This document shows, piece after piece, positions 1 to 5,689 of a stretch of 9,656 nt of DNA; position 1 is the first letter of the stretch, and each line of letters begins with the position of its first letter. Position numbers and translations under genes: made by a program. The DNA is from an uncultured Erysipelotrichaceae bacterium (GTDB taxonomy: Bacteria > Bacillota_I > Bacilli_A > RF39 > UBA660): NCBI GenBank assembly GCA_902795845.1, contig CADBMU010000023.1, forward strand, positions 1 to 9,656. Reading direction: 5' to 3'. A model generated the notes under the pieces. It did not search any database. It saw only the letters and a program-made list of their open reading frames with translations, and was not told the DNA's origin.

Positions 1-59
1 ATATTTTGTGCAAGTTCCATTGTGTCTCTTTCGCTTCTAGAAGTATATTTATAATCCAT
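1..59 (-). CDS. tsaE: Probable TsaE N-terminus (partial, runs off the left edge)
   Basis: Only the first 19 codons are present: ATG at 59, reading MDYKYTSRSERDTMELAQN. The pattern of a short beta strand, then S-x-S-E-x-D-T-x-x-L-A, is how TsaE proteins usually begin, just before their Walker A loop, which would lie outside the window. TsaE is the ATPase that works with TsaB and TsaD to make the threonylcarbamoyl-adenosine (t6A) modification at position 37 of ANN-decoding tRNAs in the cytoplasm. A GGTGAT ribosome binding site (about 65-70) lies about six bases before the ATG, and a sigma-A-like promoter lies just upstream. The call rests on so few residues that it is tentative; the rest of the gene would settle it. 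Confidence 0.55.
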   Translation of the reverse strand, partial: MDYKYTSRSERDTMELAQN

Positions 60-77
60 TATTATCACCCTATAAAT

Positions 78-106
78 ATTATAAAAAAATAAAATAAGTT
101 ATTCAA
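78..106 (-). promoter_or_regulatory. Predicted sigma-A promoter for the tsaE-like gene
   Basis: The minus strand reads TTGAAT (106-101), 17 bases, then a perfect TATAAT (83-78). The predicted start is near 71, giving a leader of roughly 12 bases that still holds the GGTGAT ribosome binding site. The -35 hexamer falls in the loop of the terminator hairpin of the preceding gene, so terminator and promoter share DNA. In such AT-rich sequence a perfect -10 alone is weak evidence; the 17-base spacing raises confidence. Confidence 0.5.
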
Positions 107-119
107 TACTTATTTTATT
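83..119 (-). terminator. Hairpin terminator after the small membrane protein gene
   Basis: A perfect 12-bp stem (AATAAAATAAGT at 88-99 pairing with ACTTATTTTATT at 108-119) encloses an 8-base loop. On the minus strand it is followed by a run of T (89-83). The stem contains the stop codon of the upstream gene (115-117). The stem is almost free of G/C, so termination may be leaky. Confidence 0.65.
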
Positions 120-510
120 CATTTACATTTTCTTTAAATTCATTTTCTTGTTTTTGATGTTCTTCTAAATCAGGTATTTCCCCTGCTTCATCTAAATTTA
201 TTGAAGTCAATTCATTATTTTCATTGTCAGGATTATCATTAATTTCATTTTTTTCAGTATTACTATTTACATATTCATCTAAATTTAAATCACTTTTATT
301 TTCTTCTTTTATACTTTGACTTAATGACTTACTTTGATCAATAGTAGAAAAATCAACAACTTTTAATTCTTCCTTTTGTTTTTTTATTTTTTTACCACTT
401 TTTATTTCTTTAGAATCAACTAAATACCCAATTAAAGCAAAAATTAATATTAAAGAAATAATTAAAAACCATACATAATTATTTGCTAAAAAATTAGTAA
501 ATGCGTCCAT
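115..510 (-). CDS. Small single-pass membrane protein with an acidic tail, unknown function
   Basis: I do not recognise this 131-residue protein. Residues about 13-31 (WFLIISLILIFALIGYLV region) form one membrane helix, directly followed by a lysine-rich stretch (KSGKKIKKQKEELK). By the positive-inside rule this puts the short N-terminus outside and the long tail in the cytoplasm. The tail (about 50-131) is rich in E, D, N, S and K, has no cysteine and looks disordered, so it may be a scaffold or tether rather than an enzyme. The start has a strong AGGAGG ribosome binding site about seven bases before the ATG. It lies 39 bases after the DUF3048 gene with no promoter or terminator visible between them, so the two are probably co-transcribed. 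The gene ends in a hairpin terminator that contains its stop codon. Confidence 0.75.
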   Translation of the reverse strand: MDAFTNFLANNYVWFLIISLILIFALIGYLVDSKEIKSGKKIKKQKEELKVVDFSTIDQSKSLSQSIKEENKSDLNLDEYVNSNTEKNEINDNPDNENNELTSINLDEAGEIPDLEEHQKQENEFKENVNE

Positions 511-549
511 ATAATTCCTCCTACTAAAAGATATGCTTTAAAATTTATT

Positions 550-1644
550 TTATGATATTGTTAATTCTTGATTTAAAGGTTGTACTTGAATAAATGTGTT
601 ACCATCATTTACTTTTAATTCTTCACCAGTAGATTTCAATTTATAAACAGTCTTAGCTTCTCTACTTGATTTTGACCAAGTTATTTTTACAGCTTTTCCT
701 TCACTTATATAATATCCTTCACCACTACCAATATTATTTAAGTTTTGTCTTCCTTTATAATCACCAGCTATCATAGTATTTTCTACTTGATATGTAATTA
801 TATTTTTGAATGTATATTGTTGTTTTGTTACATAATCAGTATGTGCTTTACCATTTACACTTCTTTTATAAACTTTATTTTCACTATCATAATCATAATG
901 ATCTTTAATTACATTAGAATATACAATATCTATACTATTTGCATCAATACTTGTTTCATCGTTTGTAAGATCAACTGGATCAACACTATAATTTAGTAGT
1001 AATCCTTTATCAGTTTCTTTACGATAACCTAGTTTATTAACAGCATTATCAATCATTTCTGTTTTACTATATGCTGTATGTTCTGTTGATACATTTAATG
1101 ATTTATCTTTCCAAAAATATTTTCCACCATAAGTCATACCATCAATATTATTAATACCAAGGTTTCTAATATCATTATAAGCAAATTCACTTCCACCCCA
1201 GTGTACATAAATTGCATCATTTTCTAAAACATAATCAAGATAATAATGTCTAGAACTTCTTATAGTACCAATTCTATCAACATTTACATCTTTAAATAAT
1301 GCTAAATATCTTGTAATTCCACCTTCAACAATAAATTCATAAATCATATATGCGTCTTGTAACCCACTTTGATAAGGTCTTGCAACACCAAGATTGTTAA
1401 TCATTACTGCATAAGGTCTTGTTTTTGAATCAGGATCTACTATAGTTATTTTTTTTACTTCTTCTTTTTTAGTAACTTTATCTATAACTTTTTTAATACT
1501 ACTATTATCTTTGTCATAGAAGAAACAAAAATATGTACCAATTCCAATTGCTATTACTAGTAGTACTGATATAACTATTAAAGCTATTTTTTTCTTTTTA
1601 CTTAAATTTTTAAAGAAATGTTTTTTTGTCTTTTTATTTTTCAT
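550..1644 (-). CDS. DUF3048 (YerB-like) membrane-anchored extracellular protein
   Basis: This 364-residue protein has a basic N-terminus and one membrane helix (about 20-42) without a lipobox cysteine, so it is probably an anchored protein facing outward; Bacillus YerB is instead a lipoprotein. The rest matches the two-part DUF3048 family. The N-terminal domain (about 68-215) has TRPYAVMINN, ARPYQSGL, the YEFIVEGGITRYLALF strand, IGTIRSSRHYYLD and YVHWGGS. The C-terminal domain (about 235-358) has GSGEGYYISEGKAVKITWSK and ends NDGNTFIQV. The length fits the family. The biochemical role of DUF3048 proteins is not settled; a cell-envelope role is likely from location alone. The ATG has an AGGTGG ribosome binding site five to six bases upstream. 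The gene is followed after 39 bases by the small membrane protein gene, probably in one operon. Confidence 0.9.
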   Translation of the reverse strand: MKNKKTKKHFFKNLSKKKKIALIVISVLLVIAIGIGTYFCFFYDKDNSSIKKVIDKVTKKEEVKKITIVDPDSKTRPYAVMINNLGVARPYQSGLQDAYMIYEFIVEGGITRYLALFKDVNVDRIGTIRSSRHYYLDYVLENDAIYVHWGGSEFAYNDIRNLGINNIDGMTYGGKYFWKDKSLNVSTEHTAYSKTEMIDNAVNKLGYRKETDKGLLLNYSVDPVDLTNDETSIDANSIDIVYSNVIKDHYDYDSENKVYKRSVNGKAHTDYVTKQQYTFKNIITYQVENTMIAGDYKGRQNLNNIGSGEGYYISEGKAVKITWSKSSREAKTVYKLKSTGEELKVNDGNTFIQVQPLNQELTIS

Positions 1645-1665
1645 ATAACCACCTATCTTATGTCA

Positions 1666-1674
1666 ATTATAACA
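1666..1674 (-). promoter_or_regulatory. Predicted extended -10 promoter for the DUF3048 operon
   Basis: The minus strand reads TGTTATAAT, a perfect TATAAT with the TGn extension that can replace a good -35. The -35 position is only a T run from the preceding terminator. The predicted start near 1659 leaves a leader of about 14 bases with the AGGTGG site. The same ten bases (ATGTTATAAT) recur before the gene that starts at 2324. Confidence 0.45.
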
Positions 1675-1684
1675 TTATTATTTC

Positions 1685-1716
1685 AAAAAAAAAATACTCA
1701 AATTTATTAGAGTATT
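1685..1716 (-). terminator. Hairpin terminator after the 201-residue gene
   Basis: AATACTC (1693-1699) pairs with GAGTATT (1710-1716) around a 10-base loop. On the minus strand the stem runs straight into about ten T residues (1694-1685). It starts two bases after the stop codon of the gene that ends at 1719. This is a typical rho-independent terminator. Confidence 0.75.
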
Positions 1717-1718
1717 AA

Positions 1719-2324
1719 TTATTTAATTTTTTCAAGAATTTTAGCATGTCCTTGAAAAAGATATTCACTTTTACATTCATCACAATTTTCTAAATTAGCT
1801 TCCCAGTATTTTTTTGCTTCTTCAATCATAAGTTCTCCTGAAAAAGCACGATTTGGAACTAAATCATTATGACTTTGAAAAAGTTCTCCAGTTATAGATA
1901 ATTTAAATAAACTAGTATCTTTAGATAATTGACTTTGCCAAAAATCTAATGATTCTTCATCGCATAAATACATGGCATGATTTCTACTAACTTTATCAGG
2001 ATAGTATAATCTTCGACATTCTTCCATTAATAACTCACGATCTCTTAAAGCTATATCATGAGTTATATTTGTAGCTTTTTTTAGTAATTCGATAATATCT
2101 TCTTTGCTTTTATTATCTATTTCTTTTAAGAATTCATTTAAATAATAATCAACTTGATATAACGTGTCATCATTACCTTTTATCGTAAATGTTTGAGACA
2201 TTCCTATTTCATAAAACATTGAGTTAAAACTATCATCTACTATTATTTCATTACCTACATACCATAAATCATCATATTCATTAGGTGTATGAAAATGATA
2301 CATTTCTTTATCTTTTACATACAT
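1719..2324 (-). CDS. Conserved-looking protein of unknown function, possibly DUF2441-like
   Basis: This 201-residue protein has no signal peptide or membrane segment, so it should be cytoplasmic. The N-terminal pattern YHFHTPNEYDDLWYVGNEI and the middle segment around RDRELLMEECRRLYYPDKVSRNHAMYLCDE, followed by a tryptophan, remind me of DUF2441-type proteins. Some of those resemble the ADP-ribosyltransferase fold. This comes from memory of the pattern, not a search, and I assign no activity. The C-terminus has a CDEC pair (about 178-181), which alone is not enough for a zinc site. The first ATG is preferred because an AAGGGGG ribosome binding site lies eight bases before it. The gene has an extended -10 promoter and its own terminator. 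It follows rbr with no convincing terminator between them, so read-through from perR-rbr is possible. Confidence 0.7.
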   Translation of the reverse strand: MYVKDKEMYHFHTPNEYDDLWYVGNEIIVDDSFNSMFYEIGMSQTFTIKGNDDTLYQVDYYLNEFLKEIDNKSKEDIIELLKKATNITHDIALRDRELLMEECRRLYYPDKVSRNHAMYLCDEESLDFWQSQLSKDTSLFKLSITGELFQSHNDLVPNRAFSGELMIEEAKKYWEANLENCDECKSEYLFQGHAKILEKIK

Positions 2325-2330
2325 ATAAAA

Positions 2331-2350
2331 ATCCCCCTTACCTGGAGGAT
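2331..2350 (-). promoter_or_regulatory. GC-rich hairpin covering the ribosome binding site of the 201-residue gene
   Basis: On the minus strand ATCCTCC (2350-2344) can pair with GGGGGAT (2337-2331) over a six-base loop, giving seven pairs, one of them G-U. The right arm contains the GGGGG of the ribosome binding site, so the stem would hide it. Five of the seven pairs are G-C, striking in this sequence. Whether it forms depends on where transcription starts: the nearby promoter would start near 2345, inside the left arm, whereas a read-through transcript from rbr would carry the complete stem. Confidence 0.4.
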
Positions 2351-2359
2351 ATTATAACA
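2351..2359 (-). promoter_or_regulatory. Predicted extended -10 promoter for the 201-residue gene
   Basis: The minus strand reads TGTTATAAT (2359-2351), a perfect -10 with the TGn extension. A weak -35 (TTAATA, 2379-2374) sits at 17-base spacing and overlaps the end of rbr. The predicted start is near 2345, about 20 bases before the ATG. Confidence 0.45.
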
Positions 2360-2375
2360 TAAAATATATTTTTTA

Positions 2376-2915
2376 TTAATAATTATTTGCTTTTCTTTCA
2401 AAGAAGCTTTGTTTATGGTTACATACTGGACATACAAGTGGTGCTTTTTTACCAATAACTACATGACCACAATTTCTACAAATCCAGATACAATCTTCAT
2501 CATTTGAAAATACTACTTCATCATTTATATTTTTTAATAGTTTTCTATATCTTTCTTCATGTTCTTTTTCAATAGCTCCGACCATTCTAAATTTAGCTGC
2601 TATTTCATTAAATCCTTCTTCTTGTGCTTCTTTAGCCATTCTTTCATACATATCTGTCCATTCAAAGTTTTCTCCATTTGCAGCGGCTTCTAAATTAGCT
2701 TTAGTATCTTTTATTTCGCCACCTTCTAAATATTTAAACCATAATTTAGCATGTTCTTTTTCATTATTAGCTGTTTCTTCAAAAATAGCTGCTATTTGTT
2801 CATAACCATCTTTTTTTGCTTTAGATGCAAAATAAGTATATTTATTTCTTGCTTGACTTTCACCAGCAAATGCTTCCATTAAATTTTTTTCTGTTTTAGT
2901 TCCTTTTAATTCCAT
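2376..2915 (-). CDS. rbr: Rubrerythrin
   Basis: Rubrerythrin is a cytoplasmic non-haem iron peroxidase that reduces hydrogen peroxide to water, typical of anaerobes and microaerophiles. The 179 residues show both classic modules. The N-terminal four-helix di-iron domain (about 1-130) has the first-helix glutamate E19 in AFAGESQARNKY, the E52-K-E-H55 pair, carboxylates in the third helix (about 96-104) and E116-K-E-H119. The C-terminal rubredoxin-like domain (142-170) has the iron-binding cysteine pairs C146/C149 and C162/C165 in CRNCGH and CPVCNH. The length matches the short, common form. The ATG overlaps the perR stop by one base (TAATG), so translation is probably coupled, and a GAGGT ribosome binding site lies about seven bases upstream. 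The gene should be induced by peroxide through the PerR operator before perR. No key residue is missing. Confidence 0.96.
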   Translation of the reverse strand: MELKGTKTEKNLMEAFAGESQARNKYTYFASKAKKDGYEQIAAIFEETANNEKEHAKLWFKYLEGGEIKDTKANLEAAANGENFEWTDMYERMAKEAQEEGFNEIAAKFRMVGAIEKEHEERYRKLLKNINDEVVFSNDEDCIWICRNCGHVVIGKKAPLVCPVCNHKQSFFERKANNY

Positions 2916-3280
2916 TATTTTACCTCATTTCTTTTACAATCATTACATATACCATGAAATACTAAATCATAATTATATACAATATTATCAGGCATTTTAT
3001 ATTTTAATGTATAATCAAAAATATCTATTATTTTATTACATTTACTACATATAAAATGAGCATGTTTAGTATCTATTCTATCAAAGTTATCTTCATTATC
3101 AGTAGCTATTCTAAGTACTTTACCTAAATCACATAATTCATTAAGTATTCTATAAACAGTTGCTAAACTTATACTAGGAATTTCTAACTTAGCTTGATTA
3201 TAAATACTTCTAGCATCTAAGTGATCATAGGTTGAATAGATAATATCATAAACTAATTTTTTTTGTTTCGTATTTCTCAT
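2915..3280 (-). CDS. perR: Fur-family peroxide-sensing repressor, PerR type
   Basis: This 121-residue Fur-family repressor has an N-terminal winged helix (recognition segment about 38-49, SLATVYRILNEL) and a C-terminal metal-binding dimerisation domain. By hand alignment to Bacillus PerR, all five regulatory metal ligands are present: H20, D67, H73, H75 and D86. The aspartate at the last position is the PerR-type residue; Fur proteins usually carry glutamate there. Four cysteines (C78, C81, C112, C115) form the structural zinc site. In this family Fe(II)-bound protein represses, and peroxide oxidises the two histidines and releases DNA. The protein lacks about 16 N-terminal residues found in Bacillus PerR. 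The ATG at 3280 has a GGAAG ribosome binding site about seven bases upstream. The gene is the first of perR-rbr and lies directly after a perfect inverted-repeat operator, so autoregulation is expected. Confidence 0.9.
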   Translation of the reverse strand: MRNTKQKKLVYDIIYSTYDHLDARSIYNQAKLEIPSISLATVYRILNELCDLGKVLRIATDNEDNFDRIDTKHAHFICSKCNKIIDIFDYTLKYKMPDNIVYNYDLVFHGICNDCKRNEVK

Positions 3281-3296
3281 AATCTTTCTTCCTTAA

Positions 3297-3311
3297 TAGT
3301 AATGATTACTA
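3297..3311 (-). promoter_or_regulatory. PerR/Fur-type operator, perfect 7-1-7 inverted repeat
   Basis: The bases read TAGTAAT-G-ATTACTA on the plus strand, a perfect inverted repeat with one central base. This is the 7-1-7 architecture of Fur-family boxes (Bacillus PerR consensus TTATAATNATTATAA), and the inner TAAT-N-ATTA core is identical. It starts six bases after the -10 of the perR promoter and covers the predicted transcription start, ending 16 bases before the perR ATG. A repressor bound here would block initiation of perR-rbr. Confidence 0.8.
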
Positions 3312-3316
3312 ATAAC

Positions 3317-3345
3317 AGTATATAACAATTTTTAAATTTTGACAA
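3317..3345 (-). promoter_or_regulatory. Strong sigma-A-type promoter of perR-rbr
   Basis: The minus strand reads TTGTCA (3345-3340), exactly 17 bases, then TATACT (3322-3317). Each hexamer matches the consensus at five of six positions. The predicted start, near 3310, is inside the operator. The -35 begins two bases after the T run of the scpB terminator. Confidence 0.8.
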
Positions 3346-3346
3346 T

Positions 3347-3371
3347 AAAAAAATTAGAATATTCTAATTTT
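3347..3371 (-). terminator. Terminator after scpB
   Basis: AAAATTAGAAT (3350-3360) and ATTCTAATTTT (3361-3371) form a 22-bp perfect palindrome. In RNA this gives about nine pairs and a four-base loop, followed on the minus strand by a T run. The stem contains the scpB stop codon (3364-3366). Confidence 0.7.
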
Positions 3372-3930
3372 CTTGATCATCTTTATATATTGAAGTGAAT
3401 AATTCAGTTTCATTATTTTCATCATTACTCATATTTATTTCCGGCAAATCATTTATTGTTGCAAGTCCAAAATAATCTAAGAACTCGCTGGTTGTTTTAT
3501 AAAGATTTGGTCTTCCAGGAAGTGTTGATTTACCAGCTTCTTTAAGTAATCCTTTTGCTACTAATTTTCTTATCATAAATGCTGATGAAACACCTCTTAG
3601 TTCATCAACTTCTGCTCTTGTTATTGGTTGATTATATGCAATTATAGCTAAAACTTCTAAGGCAGATGGTGATAATAAATTGCTCTCTGCATTATTAACT
3701 AATTTTTGATAATATTCTTTATGTTCTTTTTTAGTAGTCAATTTAAAACAATCACCTAAATAACTAATTCGTATTCCACGATCATCTTTTTCATAACTTT
3801 GTTTTAATTCTTTTAATAATTCTTTTGCTTTATTCATATCAATATCCATAAGTTCACATATTGATTTTAAAGTAATACCTTCATCCCCTACTACGAAAAG
3901 AATTCCTTCAAGTACCCCAACTAAATTCAT
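3364..3930 (-). CDS. scpB: Segregation and condensation protein B
   Basis: ScpB forms a dimer of tandem winged-helix units that binds ScpA and, with Smc, makes the condensin complex that organises and separates the chromosome. The family signature is clear: GILFVVGDEGITLKSI near the start, GIRISYLGDCFKLTTKKEH, then LSPSALEVLAIIAYNQPITRAEVDELRGV and LPGRPNLYKTTSEFLDYFGL. I place the start at the ATG at 3930 (188 residues, MNLVGVLEGILF), which aligns with known ScpB proteins and lies four bases after the scpA stop, with a modest AAGAGAT site upstream. An in-frame TTG at 3948 would add six residues and overlap scpA by 14 bases, but it has no visible ribosome binding site. The acidic C-terminal tail is usual. 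The gene is last in its operon. Confidence 0.95.
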   Translation of the reverse strand: MNLVGVLEGILFVVGDEGITLKSICELMDIDMNKAKELLKELKQSYEKDDRGIRISYLGDCFKLTTKKEHKEYYQKLVNNAESNLLSPSALEVLAIIAYNQPITRAEVDELRGVSSAFMIRKLVAKGLLKEAGKSTLPGRPNLYKTTSEFLDYFGLATINDLPEINMSNDENNETELFTSIYKDDQEN

Positions 3931-3934
3931 CAAA

Positions 3935-4663
3935 TCATCTCTTTTCAATCATTATTTTATCAAAATTATTTTCTTGCGTTAATAATATTTCATCATTTTT
4001 ACTCATATCTAATATTGCTAAGAATGTAACAACTATATAAGGCTTGTCAAATTGTTCAAATAATTCTGTAAATTCTACTTTATTTTTTTCAGAAAGAATA
4101 TTTCTAATACTTTCACGACGTTTTGCCACACTCAACTCTTTTTTAGTAATACGAGTATTTAGTGGTTTAGAATATTGTAACCTATTTTGAAAATTAGTAA
4201 AAGCATCAATTAAATCTTGTAAAGTAATACTTCCATCATTAGTTATTGTTGTATCAGTAATCTTACTTAAATTTTCTGGAACTTTTGTATAAACTTCATT
4301 ACGTGTTTCTTCTAAACTTTTAAAAATCTCACTCATATTTTTAAATTTTTCGTATTCAATAATTTTATTTTTTAAATCTTCTTCTGACACTATAGAATAT
4401 TCATCAGTTTCTTCTGTTTCTTCTTTAATGTTTAATAACATTTTGCTTTTTAAATGAATCAATTCAGCAGCCATTACTAAAAATTCACTAGCTATATCAA
4501 TATTTAAATCTTGCATATTTTCGATGTATTTTAAGTACTCTTCGATAATTACACTTGTATCAATTTCATAGATATCCATTTTCGTTTCTTTTACTAAATG
4601 TAAAAGAAGGTCTAATGGGCCTTCAAAGTCATTTATTGTTATTTTATAATCCAAAACTCTCAC
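3935..4663 (-). CDS. scpA: Segregation and condensation protein A (kleisin)
   Basis: ScpA is the kleisin that bridges the heads of the Smc dimer and holds ScpB. The N-terminal hallmark FEGPLDLLLHLVKETKMDIYEI (about 13-34) is followed by IDIASEFLVMAAELIHLKSKMLL, an acidic middle, and a C-terminal winged helix (about 190-240, VEFTELFEQFDKPYIVVTFLAILDM) that binds the Smc head. The longest reading starts at GTG 4663 (242 residues). There the AAGGGA site touches the start codon, so the TTG at 4654 (MDYKITIND, nine bases downstream) is a credible alternative and aligns better with family N-termini. The stop of the preceding gene overlaps this ribosome binding site, so the genes are probably translationally coupled. 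The stop is TGA, confirming the standard code. Confidence 0.95.
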   Translation of the reverse strand: MRVLDYKITINDFEGPLDLLLHLVKETKMDIYEIDTSVIIEEYLKYIENMQDLNIDIASEFLVMAAELIHLKSKMLLNIKEETEETDEYSIVSEEDLKNKIIEYEKFKNMSEIFKSLEETRNEVYTKVPENLSKITDTTITNDGSITLQDLIDAFTNFQNRLQYSKPLNTRITKKELSVAKRRESIRNILSEKNKVEFTELFEQFDKPYIVVTFLAILDMSKNDEILLTQENNFDKIMIEKR

Positions 4664-4668
4664 TTCCC

Positions 4669-5622
4669 TTAATTACAGCTATAACCTCTTGATTCCATTT
4701 CAAATTTTACTTCTTTTGGAATTGAATTAGTTTCATAATAATTATCATTATTTAATTCACTTATATTGGCAACTTTAACATTAATATCTGTTGTAAAAGT
4801 AAATCCTGTTAATATTTCAACTAAACTAGAAGAAATACCATCTTTATTATTGTTACTTACAACTAAATTTCTATAATTTAGTAAAGCATTAGAATATTTA
4901 GTACTATTATCGTTATTATAATTCACTGTATCGTTAATTCTCAATAATTTATTATCTTTATCAAAACTATAAATTAATGTATTACTAGAATTACTACAAC
5001 TTAAAATATATTCTTGGTTAGTATTCATTTTTAAAGTAACATCAGCATAATCTTCATTAGTTTTTAAAGATATCATTATTTTATTTAAACTATTATATTC
5101 ATCATTTGTTAAATTAAATATTTGTGTCGCATAAGCTTTATCATTTAAACTAGTATATTTAAAAATATGTCTTTCTAATAAAGTTTTATTTTCACTATAA
5201 GTTTCCACATAATATTTAGTTTTACTAAAATCTAGTAAGTTACCACTAGTATTTTCAACTTTAAAAGATAAATAATAATTATCATTTTCTTGATATTTTT
5301 TAAAATCAGAAAATTTAATTTTATCGTATTCAAATGCTAAACTATCACTTAAATCATACATTTTTATTACTTCACTATCATCATTATTATCTTTTTTATC
5401 AGGATCAACTGTAGGTTCAATTATTCCAGTTGTATTTTTACCTAGTAGTTTATTTACAGCATCTGTTATATTAGGCAAAAATATAGCAACTAAAATAAAT
5501 ATTGAAAATAAAATAATTAATCCCCATGGTCCTTTTTTTTCATCCTCTAGGTAGCCTAATGTAGTTGTTTGTAATTCTTCATTATTAATAATGATTTGTT
5601 CTTTTTTATTTTTCTTCCCCAT
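4669..5622 (-). CDS. Membrane-anchored protein of unknown function, first gene of the scpAB operon
   Basis: I do not recognise this protein. I choose the ATG at 5622 (317 residues, MGKKNKKEQ). The AGAAGG site at 5637-5632 is nine bases before it, whereas the in-frame ATG at 5631, which would add three residues, directly abuts that site. A short charged cytoplasmic segment leads to one membrane helix (about 33-51, WGLIILFSIFILVAIFLP). An acidic linker (DPDKKDNNDD, about 73-82) follows, then a long, mostly polar, probably beta-rich domain expected outside the cell. Its only two cysteines (one in ILSCSNS, one in the final YSCN) could form a disulfide. The stop overlaps the scpA ribosome binding site, so it is very likely co-transcribed with scpA-scpB. 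It could be an envelope protein linked to scpAB only by position. Confidence 0.8.
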   Translation of the reverse strand: MGKKNKKEQIIINNEELQTTTLGYLEDEKKGPWGLIILFSIFILVAIFLPNITDAVNKLLGKNTTGIIEPTVDPDKKDNNDDSEVIKMYDLSDSLAFEYDKIKFSDFKKYQENDNYYLSFKVENTSGNLLDFSKTKYYVETYSENKTLLERHIFKYTSLNDKAYATQIFNLTNDEYNSLNKIMISLKTNEDYADVTLKMNTNQEYILSCSNSSNTLIYSFDKDNKLLRINDTVNYNNDNSTKYSNALLNYRNLVVSNNNKDGISSSLVEILTGFTFTTDINVKVANISELNNDNYYETNSIPKEVKFEMESRGYSCN

Positions 5623-5643
5623 ATTTATCATCCTTCTTGAATT

Positions 5644-5652
5644 ATTATATCA
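5644..5652 (-). promoter_or_regulatory. Predicted extended -10 promoter for the scpAB operon
   Basis: The minus strand reads TGATATAAT (5652-5644): a perfect TATAAT with the TGn extension and no good -35. It follows the T run of the spoVAE terminator. The predicted start near 5637 would put the AGAAGG ribosome binding site at the very 5' end of the RNA, which also favours the ATG at 5622. Confidence 0.45.
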
Positions 5653-5689
5653 AAAAATAAAAAAAAGAAAAAGTTAATCTTAACTTTTT
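5652..5689 (-). terminator. Terminator of the spoVA operon
   Basis: AAAAAGTTAA (5668-5677) and TTAACTTTTT (5680-5689) form a near-perfect palindrome with a two-base centre. On the minus strand it is followed by a long T-rich run (5667-5652). The spoVAE stop codon (5680-5682) lies inside the stem. Confidence 0.7.

Noticed and set aside
745..996. An 83-residue plus-strand Ile-rich reading frame
   Set aside because: It is antisense to the clear DUF3048 gene and is a by-product of A/T-rich codons.
1661..1666. A perfect TTGACA -35 hexamer before the DUF3048 gene
   Set aside because: A -10 at normal spacing would fall inside the coding region, so it cannot drive this gene.
1660..1674. A second PerR box at the DUF3048 promoter (TTATAAT T GACATAA)
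   Set aside because: The left arm matches perfectly but the right arm only at four of seven positions, and TTATAAT is also just the -10 hexamer; chance is likely at this base composition.
2361..2380. A terminator after rbr in the AAAATATATTTT stretch
   Set aside because: The palindrome has no G/C pairs and no clear T run placed after it, so it is too weak to call.
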